DNA of 64,000 nucleotides from Desulfoluna limicola (GCF_021654575.1 NZ_AP024488.1:1984001-2048000), one strand, 5' to 3'. Positions 43,622 through 52,445 are shown, numbered from the stretch's first letter. Notes: a model not told the origin generated them from the letters alone. A program made the numbers and translations.

Positions 43622-44446
43622 CTACATCCGCATGCTGATATCCACGGAACGAGCCTGGTGTGTCAAGGCTCCGGAGGAGATCACATCCACCCCCGAGTCG
43701 GCATAGATCCGAAGGTTTTCATCGGTGATATTCCCCGAGACCTCCGTCATGGCGCGACCGGCCACAATACCCACCGCTTTCTTCACATCCTCCATGGACA
43801 TGTTGTCCAGCATGATGACATCTGCTCCGGATTCCAGGGCCTCGTCCAGTTCTTCAAAATTACTGACCTCGACCTCCACCTTCACCAGGTGCGAGATGAA
43901 CTTGCGAACCGTCTCAACGGCCGGCTTAATCCCTCCGGAGACGGCAATATGATTGTCCTTGATCATCACGCCGTCGTAGAGGGCCATGCGGTGATTGAAC
44001 GCGCCACCGGTCCGCACAGCCTGCTTTTCAAGCACCCGCCACCCGGGGGTGGTCTTACGGGTGTCCACAAGCCTGACAGGAAGGCCCTTGACCATCTCGG
44101 CATACCGGCTCACATGGGTGGCAATGCCGGAGAGTCGCTGAAGAAAATTAAGGGCCGTACGCTCCCCTTTGAGAAGAGCCCTCAAGCTCCCCTCTACCTT
44201 CAAAATAACGTCCCCCGCCTGCACACGTACGCCATCAGGGGCCATCACCTCAACCCGGCAGTTCGGATCCAGGAATGTAAAGCAGGCCGCTGCCGTTGCC
44301 GTTCCGGCCACCATCAGCGCCTCTTTGGCCACGAGGACCCCATCCCCGGTCTCTCCTTCCGGGATCAGAAAATCGGTGGTGATGTCCCCGGTCCCGATAT
44401 CCTCGGCAAGGGCGAGGCGAATCAACTGTTCAGTTATGGCATCCAT
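43622..44446 (-). CDS. nadC: Nicotinate-nucleotide pyrophosphorylase (carboxylating)
   Basis: Quinolinate phosphoribosyltransferase of de novo NAD synthesis, 274 residues (family 270-300). Type II PRTase motifs: AEDIGTGDITTDFL, ERTALNFLQRLSGIAT, the substrate-binding VDTRKTTPGWRVLEKQAV and GGAFNHRMALYDGVMIKDNH, EVEVSNFEELDEAL, ADVIMLDNMS and EVSGNITDENLRIYADSGVD with ISSGALTH. No nadA or nadB is in the window. It lies downstream of valS on the same strand, separated by a repeat-filled spacer, so it probably has its own promoter; the ribosome-binding site is weak. Confidence 0.95.
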   Translation of the reverse strand: MDAITEQLIRLALAEDIGTGDITTDFLIPEGETGDGVLVAKEALMVAGTATAAACFTFLDPNCRVEVMAPDGVRVQAGDVILKVEGSLRALLKGERTALNFLQRLSGIATHVSRYAEMVKGLPVRLVDTRKTTPGWRVLEKQAVRTGGAFNHRMALYDGVMIKDNHIAVSGGIKPAVETVRKFISHLVKVEVEVSNFEELDEALESGADVIMLDNMSMEDVKKAVGIVAGRAMTEVSGNITDENLRIYADSGVDVISSGALTHQARSVDISMRM

Positions 44447-44479
44447 CGTATCGTTCTACACCTCAATTCCAAATAAAAG

Positions 44480-44655
44480 CCTCCGGCAGCAAGGTGTGCC
44501 ACCTTGAAAGCTGGTTGCCGTTGCCCTTTACCCCTCGTCCCTCGGGGCAAAGGGCAACGGCTTTTATCTAAAAAATGCGCATTTAGTTGCAAGTATGACG
44601 TATTAAACAATGGCTCCCCAGGCGACCCTGCCGGAGCCAATCTTTTGCCTTTTCT
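44480..44655. repeat. Hairpin repeats at the valS 3' end
   Basis: 44480-44513 is the AAGGTG-TGC-CACCTT hairpin. 44517-44561 is a long hairpin with arms GCCGTTGCCCTTT/AAAGGGCAACGGC around CCCCTCGTCCCTCGGGG, followed by TTTTATC. 44612-44650 is a CGACCCTGCCGGAGCC module fragment. Confidence 0.8.
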
Positions 44656-44672
44656 CACCGAAGGGCTTGAAC

Positions 44673-47336
44673 TTACCCTACCTGAACCTCTTTGAGTTTC
44701 TCGAGGTTCATGGTCAGCTTGTCGAGCTTGTCTTTGGCCTCGTCGTGCTGGGCGCGAACCTTGGCCACCACCTCTTCGGGGGCCTTGGACATAAAGCCCT
44801 GGTTGTTCAGCTTGCCTTCGATGCCCTTGACTTCCTTCTCGCTCTTGGCAATGGCTTTTTCAAGGCGGGTGATTTCTTTATCAAAATCAATAACGCCTTC
44901 AAGGAAGACGTAAACAGCCGCGCCTTCCACGATGGCTGTGGCAACCCCTTTGGGTCGCTCACCCACCCCCTTCACCTCGCAAGCGCCGAGGCGAGCCAGC
45001 CCCATGATGGTGCTCTTTTCGCGTTCCACAATGGCGGCCACCTCTTCGGTCTCGGCCTGGACTTCCACGGAGAGTTCCATGGAAGGGGCGATGTTCATCT
45101 CGGAACGGATGTTTCGGAGACCGGAAATCACCTGAATAACAATATCCATCTCTTTTTCGGCGGTGGCATCGGCACCATGGGCGGCGAACTCACCGCACTC
45201 GGGCCAGGAGGCCTTCATGATGGAACCTTCGGTGCCGGGAAGCTTGCTGTAGATCTCCTCGGAAACAAAGGGAACGATGGGGTGAAGCAGGACCAGGGTG
45301 TCGCGAAGCACGCGGTAAAGCACAGAACGCGTCGCGTCCATGGCCTCATCCCCCATCTTGCCGTAAAGGGCGGCTTTGGAGGATTCCAGATACCAGTCGC
45401 AGAAGCTGTGCCATACAAAGGTGTAGAGGGTGCTTGCCGCTTCGTTGAACTTGTAGGTATCAATGGCCTCTTCCACTTTGGCCGTGGTCTCGGCTAGGCG
45501 CGCGAGAATCCAGCGATCGGAAAGGCTGATGTTGGCGTAATCGATCTCGGTGTAGGGCTTCTCCAGATGCATAAAGGAGAAACGCGCCGCGTTCCAGATC
45601 TTGTTGATAAAGTGGCGATAGCCTTCCACACGGGCAAGGGACATCTTCACATCACGCCCCTGGGCCGCAAAAGCGGTGAGGGTGAAACGGAAGGCGTCGG
45701 TGCCGTACTCATCGCTGACGGTGAGGGGGTCGATGACGTTGCCCTTGGACTTGCTCATCTTCTTGCCCTCTTCATCACGGACAAGGGCATGGATATAAAC
45801 ATCCTTGAAGGGGACTTCATCCATGACGTAGATGCCCATCATCATCATGCGGGCCACCCAGAAAAAGAGGATATCAAAACCGGTCACCAGTGTCGCAGTG
45901 GGGTAGAAGGTTTTGAGAAGCTCTGTCTTCTCAGGCCATCCCATGGTGGAGAACGGCCAGAGGGCGGAGCTGAACCAGGTGTCGAGGACGTCGGAGTCCT
46001 GGGTCAGGTTGGTGCTGCCGCAACCGGGACAGGTCGTGGGGTCTGCCTCTTCCACAATGTCCATGCCGCAGTCGTCACAGATCCAGACGGGAATGCGGTG
46101 TCCCCACCAGATCTGACGGGAAATACACCAGTCACGAATGTTGTACATCCACTCGTAATACGTCTTGGTCCAATGCTCGGGGATAATTCTGGTTTTCCCC
46201 TCTTCCACGGCAGCAATGGCTTTATCCGCCAAGGGCTTGACCTTGACAAACCACTGCTGGGAGAGGTTGGGCTCAATGACGGTCTTGCAGCGGTAGCAGT
46301 GCCCGACGCTGTGGGGATGCTCGTCGATCTTCACGAGGACACCCTGCTCTTCCAGGGCTTTCACGGCGGCTTCACGGCACGCTTCACGGGTAAGCCCCTC
46401 AAAGGTGCCTGCGACTTCGTTCATGATCCCTTCATCGGTCATGACCTTGAGGGTCTCGAGATCGTGCTTTTTGCCCAGCTCAAAGTCATTGGGATCATGG
46501 GCAGGGGTCACCTTGAGGGCCCCGGTGCCGAACTCCATCTCCACATACTCGTCCCGGATAATCGGAATCTCACGATCGGTGAGGGGAAGCTTTACGTGGG
46601 TGGCTGTGATATTTTTGTAGCGTTCATCGTCAGGGTGGACGGCCACGGCGGTGTCCCCGAACATCGTCTCGGGACGGGTGGTGGCAACCACAAAGTGACC
46701 GGACCCATCGGCAAAGGGGTATTTCAGGTGATAGAGCTTGCCCGGCTTGTCTTCATGCTCCACCTCGAGGTCCGCAAGGGCGGTGTTGCAGCGGGGGCAC
46801 CAGTTGATGATGTAGTTGCCGCGATAAATCAGCCCCTTTTTGTAGAGATCCACGAACACCTTGCGGACGGCTTCGGAGAGCCCCTCGTCCATGGTGAAAC
46901 GCTCACGATCCCAGTCACAGGAAGCTCCCATGCGTTTGAGCTGGTTGATGATGGCGCTTCCGGACTCTTCCTTCCACTTCCAGACCTCGTCGATAAAGGC
47001 ATCCCGGCCCACTTCGTGACGGGTCTTGCCTTCGGCTGCCAGCTTTTTTTCCACCACGTTCTGGGTGGCGATGCCCGCGTGGTCGGTGCCGGGCATCCAG
47101 AGGACATTGTCCCCTTTCAGGCGCCGGTAGCGACAGAGAAGGTCCTGAAGGGTGTTGTTCAGCGCGTGGCCCATGTGGAGCACACCGGTGACGTTGGGAG
47201 GAGGGATCACAATGGAGTAGGCTTTTTTGTCGCTTTTGTCCTCTGCTGAAAAGAGGCCCTCTTCGGTCCAGTACGCATAGCAGCGTTTTTCTACTTCATG
47301 GGGCTCATACCCCTTTGCCAGCAATTCTCCACTCAT
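44673..47336 (-). CDS. valS: Valyl-tRNA synthetase
   Basis: Class I aminoacyl-tRNA synthetase, 887 residues, the usual length of the short bacterial type. HIGH motif PPNVTGVLHMGHALN, KMSKS motif EEGKKMSKSKGNVIDP, CP1 editing domain (ATTRPETMFGDTAVAVHPDD, in part TTRPETMFGDTAVAV), zinc-ribbon cysteines in WICDDCGMDIVEEADPTTCP, and the C-terminal coiled-coil tRNA-binding arm (LEKAIAKSEKEVKGIEGKLN; KDKLDKLTMNLEKLKEV). GAGG precedes ATG 47336. No T-box-type leader is seen upstream. Confidence 0.97.
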   Translation of the reverse strand: MSGELLAKGYEPHEVEKRCYAYWTEEGLFSAEDKSDKKAYSIVIPPPNVTGVLHMGHALNNTLQDLLCRYRRLKGDNVLWMPGTDHAGIATQNVVEKKLAAEGKTRHEVGRDAFIDEVWKWKEESGSAIINQLKRMGASCDWDRERFTMDEGLSEAVRKVFVDLYKKGLIYRGNYIINWCPRCNTALADLEVEHEDKPGKLYHLKYPFADGSGHFVVATTRPETMFGDTAVAVHPDDERYKNITATHVKLPLTDREIPIIRDEYVEMEFGTGALKVTPAHDPNDFELGKKHDLETLKVMTDEGIMNEVAGTFEGLTREACREAAVKALEEQGVLVKIDEHPHSVGHCYRCKTVIEPNLSQQWFVKVKPLADKAIAAVEEGKTRIIPEHWTKTYYEWMYNIRDWCISRQIWWGHRIPVWICDDCGMDIVEEADPTTCPGCGSTNLTQDSDVLDTWFSSALWPFSTMGWPEKTELLKTFYPTATLVTGFDILFFWVARMMMMGIYVMDEVPFKDVYIHALVRDEEGKKMSKSKGNVIDPLTVSDEYGTDAFRFTLTAFAAQGRDVKMSLARVEGYRHFINKIWNAARFSFMHLEKPYTEIDYANISLSDRWILARLAETTAKVEEAIDTYKFNEAASTLYTFVWHSFCDWYLESSKAALYGKMGDEAMDATRSVLYRVLRDTLVLLHPIVPFVSEEIYSKLPGTEGSIMKASWPECGEFAAHGADATAEKEMDIVIQVISGLRNIRSEMNIAPSMELSVEVQAETEEVAAIVEREKSTIMGLARLGACEVKGVGERPKGVATAIVEGAAVYVFLEGVIDFDKEITRLEKAIAKSEKEVKGIEGKLNNQGFMSKAPEEVVAKVRAQHDEAKDKLDKLTMNLEKLKEVQVG

Positions 47337-47509
47337 AATCTAACCTCAGTATGTTCATGGGCGCGCCCCCTTCTGTTGTTCACGGGAACAAAGGCGCCGC
47401 ACCTGTCTGTTCAGGGTTCAGGCACCCGGGATAAATGCCCGAAGGTGCCGGTACCACGTTATAATCCGAATCCGGGTTCCGCCAGCCCCGCGGAGCCCGC
47501 GAAACCAGC

Positions 47510-47550
47510 TGAAAAAGAAAAACTGGAAATTATTAAATAATCTCCAGTCT
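47510..47550 (-). terminator. Terminator downstream of the acidic repeat protein gene
   Basis: On the minus strand ACTGGAGATTAT pairs with ATAATTTCCAGT (one mismatch), followed by TTTTCTTTTTC. It lies about 160 bases beyond the stop at 47710 and before valS. Confidence 0.75.
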
Positions 47551-47709
47551 TCTTGCAACCCTTATATTAGCGATGGCCCCTCAAAATATTAAGCGAGTCA
47601 TGCTGCGATGCACATTCTTGTCTTTTTCACCCCAGGGAGATCATCGGATGCGGCAATGCGGGCTCACACTCAACCGCTTGCAATCCCATCGTATTGACCC
47701 CGCCTTGAA

Positions 47710-49665
47710 TCAGGAAAAGTTATCCTGAATCATCTTTTTCATCTTTTCAATATCTTCCGAAAGATTCTTTCCGATGGCATCAACGATCATCTCTTCGATG
47801 CGCTCCTTGAACATCGTACGCACCACGCGTTCAACCACCCGCTCAAGCTGTTCATCGGATATCTCGGGCAACCCCTCCAGTGATACAGACTCCCGAACCT
47901 CCTCGGCTGAAAGGGCGGCAGGTTCGTCATTGATCCCGGAGAGATCAAAAGTCCCGGCCGGAAAGCCCGGAGGGCGTCGTTCGGGTTTTGAAGGCTCTTC
48001 CAAAGCAGCCCCGTCACCGGCCCCCTGCCCATCCACGAGATCAGAAAGATCCAGCACCCCGGAGTCTTCTTCGTCCGATACCAGGTCGACCTCAGGCAGA
48101 CCTGAAAGATCTTCGTTGTCACCTGACAGGACCAGGGTATCCCCCATCAAATCATCCAGAACCCCTTCATCAGGGGCTTCGTCGGAATCCGACACCGATT
48201 CGTCATCCAAGGGAGCTCCGAGGTCAAGCAGGGAATCCTCATCATCCGACAACATCAGGGTCTCATCTGGAAAACCGTCCAGGAGCCCTTCACCACTCTC
48301 TGCCCCAGGCTCCAGAGCCGGGCCTTCATCCAGGGGAGCGCCAAGGTCTAGCAGATAGTCATCATCCTCCGACAACATCAGGGTTTCATCGGGAAGTTCC
48401 TCCAGGAGGCCCTCTTCCATTATGGATGCAGAGTAACCTTCTTCGTCATCGCTGCCCGCAAGAAGGAGATCAATATCCACCAGCCCATCATCGGCTCGGT
48501 CCGTCGCCACATCCAATGGGGTATCATCGGTTATGACCTCGGCCCTCTCCTGAAAGCCCAGGTCATCCAGACCGACGGACAGCTCCAGGGTTTCCTCACC
48601 GAGATCAAGGACATCCTCTTCATCAGAAACAAGTTCCTCCTCCAGAAGAGAAGAAATTTCCGTTAAATCGAGGGGCGCATCCCCCAAACCATCCTGATCA
48701 GCCTGGGCAACCTCATTCAGAAGGTCATCCATCTCGTCCATGGAGGGAAGCTCGGTCAGGTCGATGGTCTCATTACCAATGCCTTCCAAGTCCAACCCCA
48801 TATCCCCTGACCCTTCCTCAAGCACCTCGGCCATATCCGAAAGATCAATGGTCTCATCGCCCAGGGGATCGATGCCAGACGCCTCGTCTTCCGGGGTCTC
48901 GTCAATCAGCTCGGCCATGTCCGACAGGTCGATGGTCTCATCGCCCAGGGAATCCGTGCCAGACGCCTCGTCTTCCGGGGCCTCGTCAATCAGCCCGGCC
49001 ATGTCCGACAGGTCGATGGTCTCATCGCCCAGGGGATCGATGCCTGGCGCCCCCTCTTCCGGGGCCTCGTCAATCAGCTCGGCCATGTCCGACAGGTCGA
49101 TGGTCTCATCGCCCAGGGGATCCGTGCCTCGCGCCCCCTCTTCCGGGGCCTCGTCAATCAGCTCGGCCATGTCCGACAGGTCGATGGTCTCATCGCCCAG
49201 GGGATCGATGCCAGGCGCCCCCTCTTCCGGGGCCTCGTCAATCAGCTCGGCCATGTCCGACAGGTCGATGGTCTCATCGCCCAGGGGATCGATGCCTGGC
49301 GCCTCGTCTTCCGGGGCCTCGTCAATCAGCTCGACCATGTCCGACAGGTCGATGAGTTCATCGTCAAAGGCATCCCCTTCATCACCATCCCCTTCAGAGG
49401 CGTCACCCACCAAGAGAGCTTCAGACAGTTCGACAATCTCGTCATCCTCTTCATCTGCATCAGGGGCCTCCCCAACGGGAGGGAGCTTCGATGAACCAGA
49501 GGTCTCTTCACCTAATCCCAGCTCCAGACCATCCCCATCCAGAAAATCGGCACCCCCGTCAGCCATCTCCGTCAGATCAATAAGCTCGTCATCGTCAAGC
49601 CGTTCGTCACCGGGTGCATCAGGAGGGGTTTCATCCATAGTAGCTTTCCTAGTGGGTTCGGTCAT
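47710..49665 (-). CDS. Very acidic repeat protein with IDLSD-type motifs
   Basis: 651 residues from ATG 49665 (AGGAG 9 bases upstream). Almost the whole protein is low-complexity and rich in Asp, Glu and Leu, with no signal peptide or membrane segment. About residues 105-300 are seven 28-residue tandem repeats built on DETIDLSDMAELIDEAPEEG followed by GIDPLG-type links. Degenerate versions lie on both sides (DELIDLTEMA, DEIVELSEAL, NETIDLTELP, APLDLTEISS, DETLMLSEDDDYLLDLGAP). The last 55 residues are different: a helical segment, EISDEQLERVVERVVRTMFK and ERIEEMIVDAIGKNLSEDIE. The pattern suggests a disordered scaffold displaying many short binding motifs, anchored by a C-terminal helix. I recognise no family. 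It is divergent from the 49988 gene. Confidence 0.8.
   Translation of the reverse strand: MTEPTRKATMDETPPDAPGDERLDDDELIDLTEMADGGADFLDGDGLELGLGEETSGSSKLPPVGEAPDADEEDDEIVELSEALLVGDASEGDGDEGDAFDDELIDLSDMVELIDEAPEDEAPGIDPLGDETIDLSDMAELIDEAPEEGAPGIDPLGDETIDLSDMAELIDEAPEEGARGTDPLGDETIDLSDMAELIDEAPEEGAPGIDPLGDETIDLSDMAGLIDEAPEDEASGTDSLGDETIDLSDMAELIDETPEDEASGIDPLGDETIDLSDMAEVLEEGSGDMGLDLEGIGNETIDLTELPSMDEMDDLLNEVAQADQDGLGDAPLDLTEISSLLEEELVSDEEDVLDLGEETLELSVGLDDLGFQERAEVITDDTPLDVATDRADDGLVDIDLLLAGSDDEEGYSASIMEEGLLEELPDETLMLSEDDDYLLDLGAPLDEGPALEPGAESGEGLLDGFPDETLMLSDDEDSLLDLGAPLDDESVSDSDEAPDEGVLDDLMGDTLVLSGDNEDLSGLPEVDLVSDEEDSGVLDLSDLVDGQGAGDGAALEEPSKPERRPPGFPAGTFDLSGINDEPAALSAEEVRESVSLEGLPEISDEQLERVVERVVRTMFKERIEEMIVDAIGKNLSEDIEKMKKMIQDNFS
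48826..49360. repeat. 84-bp in-frame tandem repeat
   Basis: Six to seven copies of an 84-bp unit, read on the plus strand as TCGTCAATCAGCTCGGCCAT then GTCCGACAGGTCGATGGTCT then CATCGCCCAGGGGATC. The central copies are almost identical at DNA level, including synonymous sites, so the array expanded recently or is kept uniform by recombination. Confidence 0.9.
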
Positions 49666-49987
49666 AGATTGCATCTCCTGGAAGTAAGTAAGCAAGGAAT
49701 TGTTTATTGCAACACCATGATATTATTGATAAATAGTTTAGTCTTATCACGTTACCACACAGAAAATACCGTGTCAAGCGCCTTGTGATGACCCCAGAGT
49801 CACCAATCGCAGTCCTTTCAAGCGTTGGGGAGGAGTCATCAAAATACGACCCACCGCCCCTGTTGACCTCACAGCAATGTGTGGTAAACTGAAAGGATTA
49901 AAGCATACCAGATTATCACAACGGGCCCCTTGCCTCCCCTCAACCATCCCCCTTCCCGCCCGCCTAACCCCCCAGTCGGGAGAGACC
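49666..49987. promoter_or_regulatory. Divergent spacer with a candidate promoter for the acidic protein gene
   Basis: On the minus strand TTGACA (49777-49772) and TAACGT (49754-49749) are 17 bases apart, about 85 bases before the acidic protein start; the -10 match is weak. 49685-49760 is AT-rich. No repeat-family member is seen. The ribosome-binding site GGGAGAG precedes the 49988 gene. Confidence 0.4.
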
Positions 49988-50416
49988 ATGAAAGAGTCAA
50001 GCAATCGTCACCTGAAAGTTCAGGAACTCTGCGACTGCTATGCAGAGACCGATCCGTTAAAAGAGATGTCAACCGTCGCACGTGAGCCGTCAACCGAAGA
50101 GGCAGCCCTCAAGTGGGTCGCCCTGGCCGTTCTCCACGGCGTCAACAGCAATGCAGAGAAGATCACCATTTCAAAGGGTACATCCGGAAAAGTAGAGGTC
50201 ACGGCAAAATACAGAACCACCCGACTCCCTTCCCCGGGTGAAGAGACAGGCAGCAAGATTCTCGAGGCCATCAGGGCCATTACCCACATGGAGGACGACG
50301 AGGGCAAAATAGACCTTGCCCTTGGGTTCCGGGAAAACAGCATGGACCTGAAGGTGAAGGTCCAGAAAAACAAGGATCGGGAAAAGGTCTCTTTCACCTT
50401 TCCTGGTGACAATTAA
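49988..50416 (+). CDS. Hypothetical protein
   Basis: 142 residues from ATG 49988, which follows GGGAGAG. The protein is charged, without signal peptide or membrane segment. It has an alpha-helical N-terminus (HLKVQELCDCYAETDPLKEM; EEAALKWVALAVLHGVNSNA) and a beta-rich C-terminal half (KITISKGTSGKVEVTAKYRT; MDLKVKVQKNKDREKVSFTF). Codon use looks genuine and a clear terminator follows. I recognise no family. It is divergent from the acidic repeat protein. Confidence 0.65.
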   Translation: MKESSNRHLKVQELCDCYAETDPLKEMSTVAREPSTEEAALKWVALAVLHGVNSNAEKITISKGTSGKVEVTAKYRTTRLPSPGEETGSKILEAIRAITHMEDDEGKIDLALGFRENSMDLKVKVQKNKDREKVSFTFPGDN

Positions 50417-50419
50417 AAA

Positions 50420-50464
50420 CAAAAAGGGGACCTCAGCAGCACTGAGCATCCCCTTAATTTTTTC
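50420..50464 (+). terminator. Terminator of the 49988 gene
   Basis: AAGGGGA...TCCCCTT enclosing a second stem CTCAG-CAGCA-CTGAG, followed by AATTTTTT, directly after the stop codon. Confidence 0.88.
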
Positions 50465-50576
50465 AGGGTGAAAGCATTCTTTCATCCCTCGCTGTAATCC
50501 GCTTTTTCCAAGTACTTCATGGCGGAAACAAGACAGGGAGCCGGAAGCGCTCGAGCACCCACCCGGCCCTGAGGAA

Positions 50577-51659
50577 TCAGGCGTAACGGGAGTAATCCAC
50601 CCCTCGGGCCTCGGCCCGCTTGGCGTACCAGTCCGCCTCATTTTTCGGTGGGGCCTCCAAGGCCTCTTCCGCCTTACGGACAATGCTCACCGCATCGGCC
50701 GGACAGGTGGAAACACAGAGACCACAACCGATGCACCTGTCGGCGATGACCCGGTACGTGTCGTCAACCTCTTCGATGGCATCAAGCTGGCACCTCTCAT
50801 CAGCGCAGAGCCCGCAACTGACACATGCCTCTTCGTCGATCACAGCCAGGTAGTTGGAGTGAATGGCAGTGCCCACCCCCAACTCTTTGGCATTTCGAAG
50901 GACACCGCAACAGCACCCGCAACAGTTGCAGATATAATAATGACCTTTTTCAAAGTTGTTGGTCATGTGGACCAGCCCCGCCTCTTCAGACGCCTTTAGT
51001 ACCTCGTAGGCCTTTTCCTTGGTAATGGGGCGAATTGCCAGCGGGTGGTCATCAAAGAAACCCGGTACCGGCGCAATGGAGAGGCACACCTCGGTGGGCT
51101 TGGTACAAGGATTGTCCAAAAGCCCATGCTCGACCTTACAGATGCACTCCGCCAGCCCGAAAGAGTGCCCTTTTTCTATAATAGAGGAGACCTGGTCAAA
51201 GGGAAGGGGTTCGCCTTCCCCCCCCAACTGCTCTTCCACTGGAACCACATGCATCAAGGGGGGAGAAACAGTGAAAAACTCATGGGCATAGCGTTCCTCA
51301 TACGTCTTGCACAGTTCAGCAAACTCCCGGTCCATGAACTTCAGCTGAAATTCGTAGATACCAAACACCCAGGCCGCCATGCGGAACACATAAACACCAC
51401 CAAAATCGACGCCGAAGATCTGCCCCTTTTTCCACATACGTATCAGGTGCTCGTTAAGCCCTTCAAGGGACCGCCCCGAGCGCTCTGAAATTTGTTCTGG
51501 CGTTTCATACGTCAGGCGAAGATCACAAAAAATTTCGGCCTCTTCCTCGGTGAAGATGCGCTTCAAAATCTTGATATCCACCCCATCTTCCGCCTCGGGA
51601 AACCCGTTGGGCAGGGTGTCCAGTACCTGCTGAAGCCGTCTATAAATCGTCTCCGCCAT
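50577..51659 (-). CDS. 4Fe-4S ferredoxin-domain protein with N-terminal winged-helix-like region
   Basis: 360 residues, GGGAG before ATG 51659. Residues about 45-95 resemble a helix-turn-helix (YETPEQISERSGRSLEGLNE, HLIRMWKKGQIFGVDF). Middle cysteines occur in AECICKVEHGLLDNPC and STEVCLS-like text, then a cluster CNCCGCCCGVLRNAKELG. Two 4Fe-4S motifs close the protein (CVSCGLCADERCQLDAIEE, and CIGCGLCVSTCPADAVSI). It looks like a soluble cytoplasmic iron-sulfur protein of a kind common in sulfate reducers. The electron-transfer partner is unknown and no redox gene is adjacent. Confidence 0.83.
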   Translation of the reverse strand: MAETIYRRLQQVLDTLPNGFPEAEDGVDIKILKRIFTEEEAEIFCDLRLTYETPEQISERSGRSLEGLNEHLIRMWKKGQIFGVDFGGVYVFRMAAWVFGIYEFQLKFMDREFAELCKTYEERYAHEFFTVSPPLMHVVPVEEQLGGEGEPLPFDQVSSIIEKGHSFGLAECICKVEHGLLDNPCTKPTEVCLSIAPVPGFFDDHPLAIRPITKEKAYEVLKASEEAGLVHMTNNFEKGHYYICNCCGCCCGVLRNAKELGVGTAIHSNYLAVIDEEACVSCGLCADERCQLDAIEEVDDTYRVIADRCIGCGLCVSTCPADAVSIVRKAEEALEAPPKNEADWYAKRAEARGVDYSRYA

Positions 51660-51740
51660 CTTCTTCTCCCTTTGTGAAATTGATGTTGTGACAAGCCTTA
51701 TATAGTGCGTCTTAATCGACCTGATGTGTAGCCCCAGGAA

Positions 51741-52409
51741 TCATGCGTTTCCTGCCGGGGGCTGAATTCCGCCTGGCCCGTTTTTCCCACGAATCCCTGC
51801 GTACAATGAATAAAGAAGCCCACGCTTCATGGATTCCAGGGAACCGGCATCGAGGGCCTCCCCTTGCAGATGCCCGTCAATGACAAGCAGCGAAAAACCA
51901 TGAACGAGGGACCATGCCGAAATGGCGATACGATAAGGGTTCTCCCCTCGAAGAATCCCCAGGTTCCAGCACTCGGTAATCACCTCGATGAACATCTGAA
52001 AAACAGGGGACGATTCGGGTTTCAAGTCCTCCGGAACAGCCACCCCCTTTTGAGGTGAGGCATACATCACCCGAAAATGGGCCGGATGGTGAATGGCAAA
52101 ATCGATATAAGCCAACCCGCAAACCGAAAACCGCGCCAGGGCATCCCCCTTTGCGCGTTCAAGGCGGGCACTGATCTCAGAAAGCATCAGGGAAACCCCC
52201 TCCCGTGCAACGGCAGCAAGAAGCGCTTCTTTGTCCGGAAAGTGCCGGTACGGAGCCGTATGGCTAACCCCCGCTCGCTTGGCAATCCCCCGAAGGGTCA
52301 ACCCTGCCGCCCCTGATTCGTCAATCATCTCCAGGGCGGATTCGATCAACCGGTGCCTGAGGTTTCCATGGTGATACGTTGTGGTGTCATCTTCGGTCGT
52401 CTTTATCAT
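51741..52409 (-). CDS. TetR/AcrR-family transcriptional regulator
   Basis: 222 residues from ATG 52409. N-terminal TetR DNA-binding domain: YHHGNLRHRLIESALEMIDE, LTLRGIAKRAGVSHTAPYRH and FPDKEALLAAVAREG. The C-terminal domain is of the WHG/TetR_C_13 type (FAIHHPAHFRVMYASPQ; AISAWSLVHGFSLLVIDG). The open frame extends 66 codons upstream but that part reads through the promoter region. Neighbours are a ferredoxin-like gene downstream and a MITE upstream; the ligand is unknown. A palindrome over the -35 suggests autoregulation. Confidence 0.88.
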   Translation of the reverse strand: MIKTTEDDTTTYHHGNLRHRLIESALEMIDESGAAGLTLRGIAKRAGVSHTAPYRHFPDKEALLAAVAREGVSLMLSEISARLERAKGDALARFSVCGLAYIDFAIHHPAHFRVMYASPQKGVAVPEDLKPESSPVFQMFIEVITECWNLGILRGENPYRIAISAWSLVHGFSLLVIDGHLQGEALDAGSLESMKRGLLYSLYAGIRGKNGPGGIQPPAGNA

Positions 52410-52415
52410 GGCAAA

Positions 52416-52445
52416 ACCATACCCAGCGATGTTTACACTGTCAAC
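52416..52445 (-). promoter_or_regulatory. Candidate tetR promoter and operator
   Basis: On the minus strand TTGACA (52444-52439), 17-base spacer, TATGGT (52421-52416). The -35 is inside an imperfect palindrome GTTGACAGTGTAAAC (52445-52431), the usual size of a TetR half-site pair. The ATG begins 7 bases after the -10, so the transcript may be leaderless. Confidence 0.45.

Noticed and set aside
43247-44476. 409-codon plus-strand frame over nadC
   Set aside because: Antisense to nadC and running through a terminator and repeat sequence.
45567-47249. 560-codon plus-strand frame opposite valS
   Set aside because: Antisense to an unambiguous valyl-tRNA synthetase.
47337-47709. T-box leader for valS
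   Set aside because: No T-box core sequence or specifier stem; the hairpin at 47510-47550 reads as the terminator of the upstream gene.
48826-49360. Possible CRISPR array
   Set aside because: The units are contiguous, 84 bp, in frame and without unique spacers, so they are coding tandem repeats.
48740-49687. 315-codon serine-rich plus-strand frame
   Set aside because: A by-product of the 84-bp repeat read in reverse; the minus-strand frame has the ribosome-binding site, unique C-terminus and terminator.
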